Positions 1 through 6,153 of a stretch of DNA of 6,660 bases are shown one piece after another. The notes beneath the pieces were generated by a model, which saw only the letters and a program-made list of their open reading frames with translations, was not told the DNA's origin and did not search any database. A program made the translations under genes and the position numbers. Position 1 is the first letter of the stretch; every line of letters begins with the position of its first letter. Where the stretch lies: assembly GCA_031267635.1 (NCBI GenBank), contig JAIRYX010000054.1, positions 1 to 6,660 on the forward strand, in the 5' to 3' direction. This DNA comes from Planctomycetaceae bacterium (GTDB taxonomy: Bacteria; Planctomycetota; Planctomycetia; Pirellulales; Thermoguttaceae).

Positions 1-2
1 CA

Positions 3-461
3 ATTTTTGTAGATAATAAGGCAAATTTGACCATAACAGGCGTTGAATTTAACAAGAATACATCTTATTATGGTGGTGGTGCAATTTATATTCGTTCAGG
101 AAGTCAATTAAAAGCTTCGGATTCAATATTCAGCACCAATGACGCTGTTTATGGCGGTGCAATTTTAGCGGAACATAATGGTACAAAGTTGGAGATTACT
201 GATACAACGTTTGCTCAAAATATTGCTACAAATTACGGTGGCGGTCTCTACATTGACGAAGCTTCCGCTTCAACAATCATAACCATAGAAGACGCCAAAT
301 TTGAAAACAACTCTGCTAAAGATCATCCTGTCAACGGTAATAGTTCAGCCATTGCCAAATTAGATGGTTCAAAATTGGTAATCAAGAAAGATAATCGAAC
401 TGCTTGGGATTATACTATACTTCAATTTTTTAGCGATGCGGAATTTGACGCTTTGCCGTAA
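3..461 (+). CDS. C-terminal part of a parallel beta-helix, Pmp-like repeat surface protein (5' partial)
   Basis: The reading frame is open to the left edge of the window, so the gene starts upstream. The TTG at 27 is only an internal codon and not a likely start. The visible residues carry four FxxN-type turns (FNKN, FSTN, FAQN, FENN). Three of them are followed by a GGA/GGG strand motif (YGGGAIYI, YGGAILAE, YGGGLYI), with a period of about 30-35 residues and an LxIxxxxF strand before each turn. This is the pattern of right-handed parallel beta-helix proteins of the chlamydial Pmp or adhesin type, which are normally secreted or surface exposed. The last roughly 45 residues leave the repeat and end in a TAA. 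There is no room for an autotransporter beta-barrel, so this is not a classical type V autotransporter unless truncated. Adhesin, pectate-lyase-like and purely structural roles cannot be told apart here. The repeat class is fairly sure; the function is unknown. Confidence 0.72.
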   Translation: MFVDNKANLTITGVEFNKNTSYYGGGAIYIRSGSQLKASDSIFSTNDAVYGGAILAEHNGTKLEITDTTFAQNIATNYGGGLYIDEASASTIITIEDAKFENNSAKDHPVNGNSSAIAKLDGSKLVIKKDNRTAWDYTILQFFSDAEFDALP

Positions 462-603
462 AGTTTCATTTATGTTTAAAGACGTAGTATTTTAGTCTAT
501 ATTTTTCACGGTAAGAACTTGCACTTTTATTTCGTCTATTAAATTCCATTGGATATTAGGTATCCTCAACGAATAAACGGCAATTGTTTACTGTGGAAAG
601 TAT

Positions 604-640
604 AAACGTAAGTAGTCGATTTCTGCTACTTGCGTTTTTT
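604..640 (+). terminator. Rho-independent terminator or attenuator hairpin
   Basis: Arms 604-615 and 626-637 pair over 12 bp with one G-T wobble, around a 10-nt loop. The right arm runs into a T6 tract (635-640) followed by CTTTCTT. It lies 142 nt after the beta-helix gene and only 25 nt before the next start codon. That leaves no room for a promoter between the hairpin and the gene at 666. It therefore either ends the upstream transcript or acts as a leader attenuator. Confidence 0.6.
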
Positions 641-665
641 CTTTCTTGAAGCTCGGATTTGATTT

Positions 666-1343
666 ATGAAACAAATGATTCATACTGCATTTGAAACACC
701 GGTCAATTTTCCTCAAATCTCGCAAATTGTCTATTTGGGTGATAAAGTGGCAATCGTGCCTGATTCGTTTGTCGTTCGCCGTCCCAATTTGCTGGCAGAT
801 TTTGTTTCAGAAATTATTGCCGACAGGTTATCGCCCACCGATATAACGATTTTGTTACCCGAACAGGAATTAAAACAGTACGAAAAAAACATTCGTCAAG
901 CAATTCCACATAAATATCATCATGATATTGTTTTTGCCGAGCATAATTCCGCGAATCCCGCGCATTTAGCAATGTTAGCAGTGGCAAAAGATGATTCGCC
1001 GATCAAATTCAATCGCACACTTGTTGACGCGGACGTTGTGATTCCGCTTGAACGATATGAAGCTGTTCCCGGAATGGGATATTTTGGTATGCAAGGTGTT
1101 TTGTATCCGCGATTTACTGATATTGAAACGCAAAAACGGTTTTTATTTGCCGATGCACAAAAAAATCGTAAAAAACTTCTTGCCGACCTAGAACAAGTGA
1201 TTCAAGAGGCAGTTTGCGCACTTGGCGTTCTGATGACAGTGCAAATTGTGGTAGATTTTCAGGATCAAATTTCTAAAATCATTATTGGCGATACGAACGA
1301 AATTAAGAAGCAATTAAAAAATCTCTTTGTAGAAAACCTCTAA
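666..1343 (+). CDS. Short LarA-like (DUF2088) domain protein, probably not a racemase
   Basis: The 225-aa product resembles the DUF2088 region of the nickel-dependent lactate racemase (LarA) superfamily. The family-like core is GDKVAIVPDS (25-34), then DITILLPEQ (59-67), an NRTLVDADVVIPLERY strand-turn segment (116-131) and GYFGMQGVLYPRFTD (138-152). The end, IIIGDTNEIKKQ (205-216), resembles the close of this domain. LarA proteins are about 420-430 aa, so this one has only about half the length and no second domain. As I recall the family, catalytic histidines follow the TILxxxG segment and sit in a PHxxAGxSGG motif. Here those places read LLPEQ and ERYEAVPGMGYFG, with no histidine. I therefore infer a non-racemase member or a degenerate copy. 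The ATG at 666 is preceded by an in-frame TGA at 660, so the start is 666 or the ATG at 675. No strong ribosome-binding site is visible. Confidence 0.68.
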   Translation: MKQMIHTAFETPVNFPQISQIVYLGDKVAIVPDSFVVRRPNLLADFVSEIIADRLSPTDITILLPEQELKQYEKNIRQAIPHKYHHDIVFAEHNSANPAHLAMLAVAKDDSPIKFNRTLVDADVVIPLERYEAVPGMGYFGMQGVLYPRFTDIETQKRFLFADAQKNRKKLLADLEQVIQEAVCALGVLMTVQIVVDFQDQISKIIIGDTNEIKKQLKNLFVENL

Positions 1344-1387
1344 AAAATATAAAACAAATTTGTAATTATTCAGTCGTTCAAAGCCCA

Positions 1388-1433
1388 TAAATCTGCGATT
1401 GGGTAGCTGTAGAGTTACCCAATCGCAGATTTA
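1388..1433. repeat. 18-bp perfect inverted repeat (hairpin)
   Basis: Arms 1388-1405 and 1416-1433 are perfect reverse complements over 18 bp (arm TAAATCTGCGATTGGGTA). Three more pairs, one of them a G-T wobble, close a GTAG tetraloop. It lies 45 nt after the LarA-like gene, between convergent genes. No T-tract follows on either side, so it is not a standard intrinsic terminator. It may stabilise the 3' end or be a small palindromic repeat element. Confidence 0.75.
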
Positions 1434-1434
1434 C

Positions 1435-1618
1435 TATTGCCGCCCTTATTTATAAAGTCTCCCTTAGTAGCCAACAAAGCCCCAAAACTCGCCCTTATGC
1501 CCTATTTTTTAGATTATGGATTGTTACCCAAAAAACTCGAACGAAAAATAAGGGAATAAGGGCGAATAGTGGGGCAATTCGGGCTACTAAGGGAATTTTA
1601 TAAATAAGGGCGACAATA
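1435..1618. repeat. About 184-nt imperfect foldback element with nested repeats
   Basis: The two halves fold back on each other in order: TATTG (1435-1439) with CAATA (1614-1618); CGCCCTTATTTATAAA (1441-1456) with 1597-1612, 16 bp perfect; TCCCTTAGTAGCC (1460-1472) with 1582-1594, 13 bp perfect; GCCCC (1479-1483) with 1571-1575; CGCCCTTAT (1490-1498) with 1556-1564; and CCCTA plus a T-run (1500-1509) with 1544-1554, allowing a bulge. The loop is about 1510-1543. CGCCCTTAT occurs twice in the left arm and its complement twice in the right arm, so alternative pairings exist. No open reading frame is contained. The form suits a MITE or a large foldback repeat. Lying between convergent genes, it may also block transcription in both directions. 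I saw no convincing target-site duplication. Confidence 0.75.
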
Positions 1619-1724
1619 ATAATATTTTCCGGTAAAACTAACGGTCACTCTAAAAAATCGTAACTACCCCGTGTTGACCGGTGCGGAGTGATTTGGCTTG
1701 GGCAATTGAATAATTACCAAAATT
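1619..1724. other. Gene-free spacer downstream of lysS
   Basis: This is AT-rich sequence between the foldback element and the lysS stop codon. The only structure I see is a weak 6-bp pairing, CGGTCA at 1642-1647 with TGACCG at 1675-1680, across a 27-nt loop. There is no recognisable intrinsic terminator for lysS, so the foldback next door may serve that role. Confidence 0.4.
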
Positions 1725-3251
1725 TTATTTTTCCGTGCTTTCCGGTCTCAGCAAGGGAAAGAGTATCACTTCGCGGATAGACGTGGTGTTGGTCAGTAGC
1801 ATGACAAGTCGGTCAACGCCGATTCCCAAACCGCCCGCAGGAGGCATTCCGTGACGTAGCGCTCGAATAAAATCGTGATCCATTTTCGCCATCGAATCTT
1901 CTTCCGCTTGTCCCGCAAGTTGTTTTGTGAAAAGTTCTTCCTGCAAATCCGGGTTGTTCAATTCGGTGTAGGCGTTGGCAAATTCCGTGCCGTTGATGAA
2001 CAATTCAAACCGCTCGGCAATGTTCGGATTTCCGCGTTTTCGCTTGGTCAACGGACAAATGCTCGCCGGATAATCCATCACAAAAACGGGCCCAATTAGC
2101 GTATCTTCGACTTTTTCCTCGAAAATTTCATTCCGCACGACGTCGGGATGCTTTCCCGCCGTATCCAGACCGATAGTTTTGGCGTAAGCAATGACCGCCG
2201 CATCGTCCGACGAATCAACGCCGAGCTGTTCCGTCAAGAGTTCGGCATAAGTCCGCCGCGCAAACGGCGGCGTAAAATCAAATTCTTTTCCCGCCCAAGA
2301 AATCACAAATTCCTGCTCGGTCGCTTTGAGTGCGTTCACGATAATCTTTTCGGTCAAATCCATCATTGACTCGTAATTGCCGTACGCCTGATATAATTCC
2401 ATCAACGTAAATTCGGGATTGTGCGTTTGGTCAATTCCTTCGTTGCGGTAAACTCGTCCAATTTCAAACACCCGCTCCATACCGCCGACCAGTAGCCGTT
2501 TGAGATGCAATTCGAGCGCGATTCGCAGATAAAGCGGAATGTCGAGTGCGTTATGATGCGTCAAAAACGGCCGCGCCGCCGCGCCGCCCGCAATAGCGTG
2601 TAACGTCGGTCCTTCCACTTCGACAAAACCTTCATCAGAAAGCGTTTCGCGTACCGATTGCAAAATTTTTGTTCGTTTGAGAAAACGTTCCAAAACGCCT
2701 TCGGTGTAAACCAAATCCACATACCGCATCCGCGACCGCAATTCCGGGTCATTGATTCCGTGAAATTTTGCCGGCGGCGGTTCCAACGTTTTGCAAAGAA
2801 AATGAACGTCGGAAACAAAAATCGAAAGTTCGCCGGTTTTCGTGCGCCGCAATTCGCCGTCCACGCCAATTAGATCGCCGAGATCGAGGTTTTGAGCCAA
2901 TTCCCAATTTTTGTCACCGACTTGACTCATTCCGATTAAAATTTGAATCCGTCCCGTCCAGTCCCACAAATCGAGAAACATCAATTTTCCTTTTTTGCGG
3001 TGTAGAATAATTCGTCCGGCAGTGCGGATTTGCGGCCCTTGTTGAATATGATCTTGTCTTTCGGAATCTGCAGGCGGAGCAAGAAGTTGAATTTCCGATT
3101 CCCGCTGACGAACCTCCGTGATCGACGCTTTTCCGTCGAACCGTTTCCCCCAAGGGTCAATCCCCAGCTCTTCGATTTTTCGCAATTTTTCCCGCCGTGC
3201 AGCTTCCAACGCCGCACCGCCGCTGATATTTTGTGTTTCTTCTTTTGTCAT
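1725..3251 (-). CDS. lysS: Lysyl-tRNA synthetase, class II
   Basis: Cytoplasmic enzyme that charges tRNA-Lys with lysine using ATP. The 508-aa product matches the usual bacterial class II LysRS length of about 500. After an N-terminal helix (residues 13-30) comes the OB-fold anticodon-binding domain, with GRIILHRKKGKLMFLDL at 79-95. Motif 1 is near 206-217 (DEGFVEVEGPTL). The family signature GGAAARPFLTHHNALD is at 222-237. Motif 2 spans about 260-286, with the VYRNEGIDQTHNPEF stretch (267-281). Motif 3, GLGIGVDRLVMLL (474-486), ends in FPLLRP. All parts are intact. I chose the ATG at 3251 because the MTKEE start gives the normal N-terminus; the frame stays open to a TTG at 3320, which would add 23 unlikely residues. 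No Shine-Dalgarno motif is seen. nifS lies 100 nt upstream on the same strand, with no promoter I can recognise between them, so co-transcription is likely. Confidence 0.97.
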   Translation of the reverse strand: MTKEETQNISGGAALEAARREKLRKIEELGIDPWGKRFDGKASITEVRQRESEIQLLAPPADSERQDHIQQGPQIRTAGRIILHRKKGKLMFLDLWDWTGRIQILIGMSQVGDKNWELAQNLDLGDLIGVDGELRRTKTGELSIFVSDVHFLCKTLEPPPAKFHGINDPELRSRMRYVDLVYTEGVLERFLKRTKILQSVRETLSDEGFVEVEGPTLHAIAGGAAARPFLTHHNALDIPLYLRIALELHLKRLLVGGMERVFEIGRVYRNEGIDQTHNPEFTLMELYQAYGNYESMMDLTEKIIVNALKATEQEFVISWAGKEFDFTPPFARRTYAELLTEQLGVDSSDDAAVIAYAKTIGLDTAGKHPDVVRNEIFEEKVEDTLIGPVFVMDYPASICPLTKRKRGNPNIAERFELFINGTEFANAYTELNNPDLQEELFTKQLAGQAEEDSMAKMDHDFIRALRHGMPPAGGLGIGVDRLVMLLTNTTSIREVILFPLLRPESTEK

Positions 3252-3324
3252 AGTTTTTATGGTTTTGTGGAGTTTATTAGTAAAAGAAGGATTTTGGGGA
3301 CAGATATTCCAATTTCTCAAAAGC

Positions 3325-3378
3325 CGAAGTTCTCAATGTCCCAATTGTTCCTCAAGTCCCATGAGTTCCAATTGTCCC
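3325..3378 (-). repeat. Degenerate 9-nt tandem repeat across the nifS stop codon
   Basis: Read on the minus strand, six consecutive 9-nt units follow the pattern GGRAC plus four variable bases: GGGACAATT, GGAACTCAT, GGGACTTGA, GGAACAATT, GGGACATTG, AGAACTTCG. The first three are read in frame as GTI, GTH and GT-stop, so the nifS TGA at 3352-3354 is part of the third unit. The remaining three units lie in the spacer before lysS. Confidence 0.7.
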
Positions 3379-4581
3379 TTTTTGAATCACAACGTCCGTT
3401 CGTGGAGCGTTTGTCGTTTGATCCCAATAGGGCGAAAGACGGCGTAATTTGGCGATAATTTCCGGAAAAACTTCCAGCGTTTTGTCAATTTCCGCGTCGG
3501 TGGTGTAACGGCTCAAACTGAAACGTACCGAACCATGGACAGCGGTAAAAGGTATTTGCATTGCGGTTAAAACATGTGACGGTTCCAGCGAACCCGACGT
3601 ACATGCCGAACCGCTTGACGCACAAATTTCCGCGTCGCTGAGCCGAAACAAAATCCCTTCGCCTTCGACATAATGGCATGCGATATTCAACGTGTTCGGC
3701 ATTCGTTCCGCGCCGCCGCCGTTGACTTCCACATAAGGGATTTTTCGCAAAATTCCGTTTTGTAGTTTGTCCCGCAAACGCCGCATGTTTGCCATATCGG
3801 CGTCGTGCGTTTTTTCGGCAAGTTCCACCGCGCGTGCCATACCGATAAGATACGGTACGTTCTCCGTTCCGCCGCGCCGTTCGCTTTCCTGATGTCCACC
3901 GATTAAAAACGTGCGACACGGCGTTCCGCGACGAATATAAAGTCCGCCGACTCCTTTCGGGGTGTGGAATTTATGACCGGAAAACGATAACAAATCCACA
4001 TTTCGCATCTCGCCGGAAAGATTGATAGAGAGTTTTGTCGCCGATTGTGTCGCGTCGGTATGAAATAAAATGTTCGGATCAGTTTCTTTAACGATTCGTG
4101 CGAGCCGCTCTATCGGAAAAATGACGCCGCTTTCATTATTGGCGTGCATCACAGAAACCAGCAACGTATCTGACCGCAACGCCTGAACGTATTCCCGCAA
4201 ATTTAACTGACCGGAACGATCCACGCTCAAGTAAGTGATTTCATAACCGCTTCGTTCCAAATCTTTGCAAACTTCCAACACGGCGGGGTGTTCCACGGCT
4301 GTTGTGATGATGTGCCGTCGGTTCGGATTGGCTTTCGTTATTCCGGCAAAAACATGATTATTACTTTCCGTCGCGCACGACGTGAAAAGAATTTCGCCAG
4401 GAATTGCCGCCCCAAAATGCCGCGCGATAACTCCGCGTGCCTTTTCGATTTTTCGGGCAATTTCCGTCGCAATCAAATACGCCGAACTCGGATTATAATA
4501 CAAATCTTCAAAATACGGCTGCATCGCTTCCCGAACTTCAGGAGCAACCGCAGTTGTCGCGTTATTGTCAAGATAAATCAT
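3352..4581 (-). CDS. nifS: Cysteine desulfurase, NifS/IscS family
   Basis: PLP enzyme that removes sulfur from cysteine as a persulfide for Fe-S cluster assembly and tRNA thiolation. The 409-aa protein has all the key sites. The N-terminus is MIYLDNNATT. EHPA at 97-100 holds the PLP-stacking His98. HTDATQS at 174-180 gives Asp176 and Gln179. SGHKFHTPKG gives the Schiff-base Lys204, and RRGGTEN is at 235-241. The catalytic loop SSGSACTSG puts the active cysteine at 327, with the short-loop group I NifS/IscS arrangement. The fold ends near SPYWDQ (383-388). The last 21 residues are an extension whose end (GTIGTHGT) is encoded by a 9-nt tandem repeat. No scaffold (iscU or nifU) or other Fe-S gene is in the window, so nifS versus iscS naming is a judgement. 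The ATG at 4581 has a possible GGATG ribosome-binding site about 10 nt upstream. Confidence 0.95.
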   Translation of the reverse strand: MIYLDNNATTAVAPEVREAMQPYFEDLYYNPSSAYLIATEIARKIEKARGVIARHFGAAIPGEILFTSCATESNNHVFAGITKANPNRRHIITTAVEHPAVLEVCKDLERSGYEITYLSVDRSGQLNLREYVQALRSDTLLVSVMHANNESGVIFPIERLARIVKETDPNILFHTDATQSATKLSINLSGEMRNVDLLSFSGHKFHTPKGVGGLYIRRGTPCRTFLIGGHQESERRGGTENVPYLIGMARAVELAEKTHDADMANMRRLRDKLQNGILRKIPYVEVNGGGAERMPNTLNIACHYVEGEGILFRLSDAEICASSGSACTSGSLEPSHVLTAMQIPFTAVHGSVRFSLSRYTTDAEIDKTLEVFPEIIAKLRRLSPYWDQTTNAPRTDVVIQKGTIGTHGT

Positions 4582-4659
4582 ATTCGTTCATCCAAAAATT
4601 CAAGGAAGTCGCTTCCGTATTAGTAACAGCAAAATGAGCCTTTAAAAGTTATCTATTTT

Positions 4660-4668
4660 ATTATAGCA
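4660..4668 (-). promoter_or_regulatory. Candidate extended -10 promoter element for nifS-lysS
   Basis: On the minus strand the sequence reads TGCTATAAT, an exact extended -10 motif (TGn plus TATAAT), 78 bases upstream of the nifS ATG. The -35 position matches poorly, as is common with extended -10 promoters. Assignment is by consensus only. Confidence 0.4.
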
Positions 4669-4692
4669 TGACGGAAAAAAATCAGCTATCCC

Positions 4693-4716
4693 CTCTCATT
4701 TCAGTGAAAATGAGAG
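4693..4716. repeat. 9-bp inverted repeat in the divergent promoter region
   Basis: CTCTCATTT (4693-4701) pairs with AAATGAGAG (4708-4716) across a 6-nt loop. It lies about 25 nt upstream of the candidate nifS -10 box. With no T-tract beside it and no gene ending here, an operator is more plausible than a terminator, but nothing shows what would bind. Confidence 0.4.
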
Positions 4717-4896
4717 AATTTCAAAAAGACATTAGGGACTTTTGTTACGTAGTATCTCAATTCAGTCCGAAGTCATGGTTATTTAGGGAGTGCAGAATAA
4801 CACCTCCGCATTACGCTTAGGCGTAAAAAAAATCAACGAAACAATGCTTTGGCGGATTTTTCATTAGCGTACGTAACATGAGTTATTAACTTACAA

Positions 4897-4902
4897 TATA
4901 AT
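4897..4902 (+). promoter_or_regulatory. Candidate -10 box for the Gly/Tyr-rich secreted protein gene
   Basis: An exact TATAAT on the plus strand. The best -35 candidate is GTAACA (4873-4878) at 18-nt spacing, matching four of six consensus positions. It would give a leader of roughly 165 nt. AT-rich sequence produces such matches by chance, so this is tentative. Confidence 0.28.
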
Positions 4903-5058
4903 AAAAATATTGTCTTTCCGTTATTTTTTAATATTTCCCATTTCCTCGGTTTTTTCTGATAGACAGAGCGGGGATTGATGATTATGATAAAGGAAAAGCG
5001 TTGTTTTTAAGTACAACACAATTTGCGTGTCAAAAAAATTCAAAAACGAATATTTTTC

Positions 5059-5064
5059 GGGGAG
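5059..5064 (+). promoter_or_regulatory. Shine-Dalgarno site that sets the start at 5074
   Basis: GGGGAG lies 9 nt before the ATG at 5074. The open frame extends back to a TTG at 5023, but only the 5074 start combines a good ribosome-binding site with a signal peptide at the very N-terminus. Confidence 0.7.
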
Positions 5065-5073
5065 ATTGATCAC

Positions 5074-6018
5074 ATGTCAGTACGTTTCAGAACCTTTGGG
5101 GTTGCCGTGCTTTGTTTTGGCGTTGTTTGCAACGCGGCGCATGCGGCGACCAGTAAATCGAAAGAGAAAGCGAATGAAGCCGAACAAATTCCGGCAAAAA
5201 CAGTAAAATTATTTAACGCGATTGACGAGGGTCTCGTCAAAGTGAAAGTCACGGCTTACAATTCTGAAGTCGCAAAAGTATCGGTCACCAACAAATCCAA
5301 AGAACCGTTGAAGGTTGATCTTCCTAATTCGTTTGCTCTCGTGCCGGTGTTGCCGCAATATGGTGGCGGTTACGGCGGTGGAAATTATGGTGGCGGCGGC
5401 TACGGTGGTAGCGGTGGCTATGGCGGCGGCGGTTACGGTGGTAGCGGCGGCTATGGCGGTGGTGGCGGCTATGGCGGCGGAAGTCAATCTATGGGCGGCG
5501 GTTACGGCGGTAGTGGCGGCTACGGTGGTAGCGGTGGCTATGGTGGTAGCGGCGGCTACGGTGGTAGCAGTGGCTATGGCGGTGGCGGTTACGGACGTAG
5601 TTACAACATTCCGCCGGAAAAAACAGTCTCGCAAAAACTTCGTACCGTCTGTCTGGAACACGGGAAAAAAGACCCGAATGAGAAAATTCATTATGAAATC
5701 CGTCCGATTGATTCAGTCACGCAGAAAAAAGAAGTTCACGTGCTTTGCCAAATGCTCGGCGACGGTTACGTCGATCAGAAAGTCGCGCAAGCGGCGACAT
5801 GGAATCTTAATAATGAAATGAGTTGGAACGAATTGGGTTCTAAAACCGTGAAACAATTGGGACAACCGGTACGTCCGTATTTTGAGTCGGGGTTGCTGGA
5901 AGCGGCACAAAAAATCACGGAAGAAGCTGCCGGACTTGCGGAACAAGTGAAAGCAAAAGAATTAAAAGACGCGCAGGAAAAAGATACGCAACTTGATTAC
6001 GTTCCTGCGGAAATATAA
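5074..6018 (+). CDS. Secreted Gly/Tyr-rich repeat protein with conserved C-terminal domain, function unknown
   Basis: The 314-aa product starts with a Sec signal peptide: basic MSVRFR, a hydrophobic core to about residue 19, and an AHA|A cleavage site near 24. The cysteines at 14 and 19 do not form a proper lipobox. Residues 25-95 are a small domain containing VKVKVTAYNSEVAKVSVTN, suggestive of beta strands. Residues 96-175 are almost only Gly, Tyr and Ser in GGYGGSGGYGG-type repeats, likely a flexible or self-associating linker. Residues 183-285 form a folded-looking domain, with TVCLEHGKKDPNEKIHYE (191-208) and QKVAQAATWNLNNEMSWNEL (235-254). It has two cysteines (193, 225) that could pair. 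From memory, this C-terminal pattern recurs in planctomycete secreted proteins of unknown function; I cannot name a family with confidence. The tail from about 276 is helical and Ala/Glu/Lys-rich. The gene appears monocistronic, with its own terminator. An envelope or matrix role is inference. Confidence 0.85.
   Translation: MSVRFRTFGVAVLCFGVVCNAAHAATSKSKEKANEAEQIPAKTVKLFNAIDEGLVKVKVTAYNSEVAKVSVTNKSKEPLKVDLPNSFALVPVLPQYGGGYGGGNYGGGGYGGSGGYGGGGYGGSGGYGGGGGYGGGSQSMGGGYGGSGGYGGSGGYGGSGGYGGSSGYGGGGYGRSYNIPPEKTVSQKLRTVCLEHGKKDPNEKIHYEIRPIDSVTQKKEVHVLCQMLGDGYVDQKVAQAATWNLNNEMSWNELGSKTVKQLGQPVRPYFESGLLEAAQKITEEAAGLAEQVKAKELKDAQEKDTQLDYVPAEI
5359..5598 (+). repeat. In-gene Gly-Tyr-Gly-Gly-Ser coding tandem repeat
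   Basis: About 240 nt of degenerate tandem repeats built from GGY-GGY-TAY-GGY-GGY-AGY units, encoding GGYGGSGGYGG motifs. It is interrupted once by SQSM (residues 137-140). All unit lengths are multiples of three, so expansion or contraction by slippage would keep the frame. The strong repeat also creates long spurious open frames in other registers. Confidence 0.85.
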
Positions 6019-6070
6019 TTTTCAAGGGACTGATAATTTTCAAGGGACTGATAATTTTTCAGGGGCTTTT
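6016..6070 (+). repeat. 18-nt tandem repeat starting at the stop codon
   Basis: TAATTTTCAAGGGACTGA occurs at 6016-6033 and again, identically, at 6034-6051. A decayed third copy (TAATTTTTCAGGGGCTTTT) follows from 6052. The TAA that opens the first copy is the stop codon of the Gly/Tyr-rich gene. The GGGACT core echoes the 9-nt repeat at the nifS end. Confidence 0.75.
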
Positions 6071-6097
6071 GGGAGCAAAGAGACTTGAATGACATAG

Positions 6098-6135
6098 GGA
6101 CATCGGGACAAAAACATTGTCCTGATGTCTTTTTT
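6098..6135 (+). terminator. Rho-independent terminator of the Gly/Tyr-rich protein gene
   Basis: GACATCGGGACA (6099-6110) pairs with TGTCCTGATGTC (6118-6129) over 12 bp with one G-T wobble and a 7-nt loop. A T6 tract (6130-6135) follows immediately. It lies 80 nt downstream of the stop codon at 6018 and is the clearest intrinsic terminator in the window. Confidence 0.85.
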
Positions 6136-6153
6136 CTAATACCAATAACATCA

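Larger units (their letters stand above)
4717..5073. other. Remaining divergent intergenic region, no gene seen
   Basis: This AT-rich stretch leads to the secreted-protein gene and shows no credible ORF, tRNA or riboswitch. It contains an 8-bp inverted pair, GTTACGTA at 4744-4751 and TACGTAAC at 4871-4878, flanking about 119 nt. Inside that are a small TTACGC/GCGTAA hairpin (loop TTAG) and a TCCGC...GCGGA pair followed by T5. A perfect TATAAT at 4897-4902 has a GTAACA 18 nt upstream and could be the promoter of the downstream gene, with a long leader of about 165 nt. Confidence 0.4.

Noticed and set aside
1388..1618. CRISPR array or attachment site
   Set aside because: The repeats are inverted rather than regularly spaced direct repeats, and there is no integrase or tRNA gene nearby.
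3252..3320. 23-residue N-terminal extension of lysyl-tRNA synthetase from a TTG
   Set aside because: The extension does not look like LysRS sequence, while the ATG at 3251 gives the expected family N-terminus.
3030..3458. Plus-strand open frames antisense to lysS and nifS
   Set aside because: They lie opposite two clear housekeeping genes, and their peptides are Arg/Phe/Ser-rich shadow translations.
5023..5073. 17-residue N-terminal extension of the Gly/Tyr-rich protein from a TTG
   Set aside because: It would bury the signal peptide, and a GGGGAG ribosome-binding site sits inside it at the right distance from the ATG at 5074.
5209..5821. Long open frames in other registers over the Gly/Tyr-rich gene, giving Ala/Thr/Val-rich peptides
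   Set aside because: They arise from reading the degenerate GGN repeat in other frames; the true frame has the signal peptide, ribosome-binding site and conserved C-terminus.
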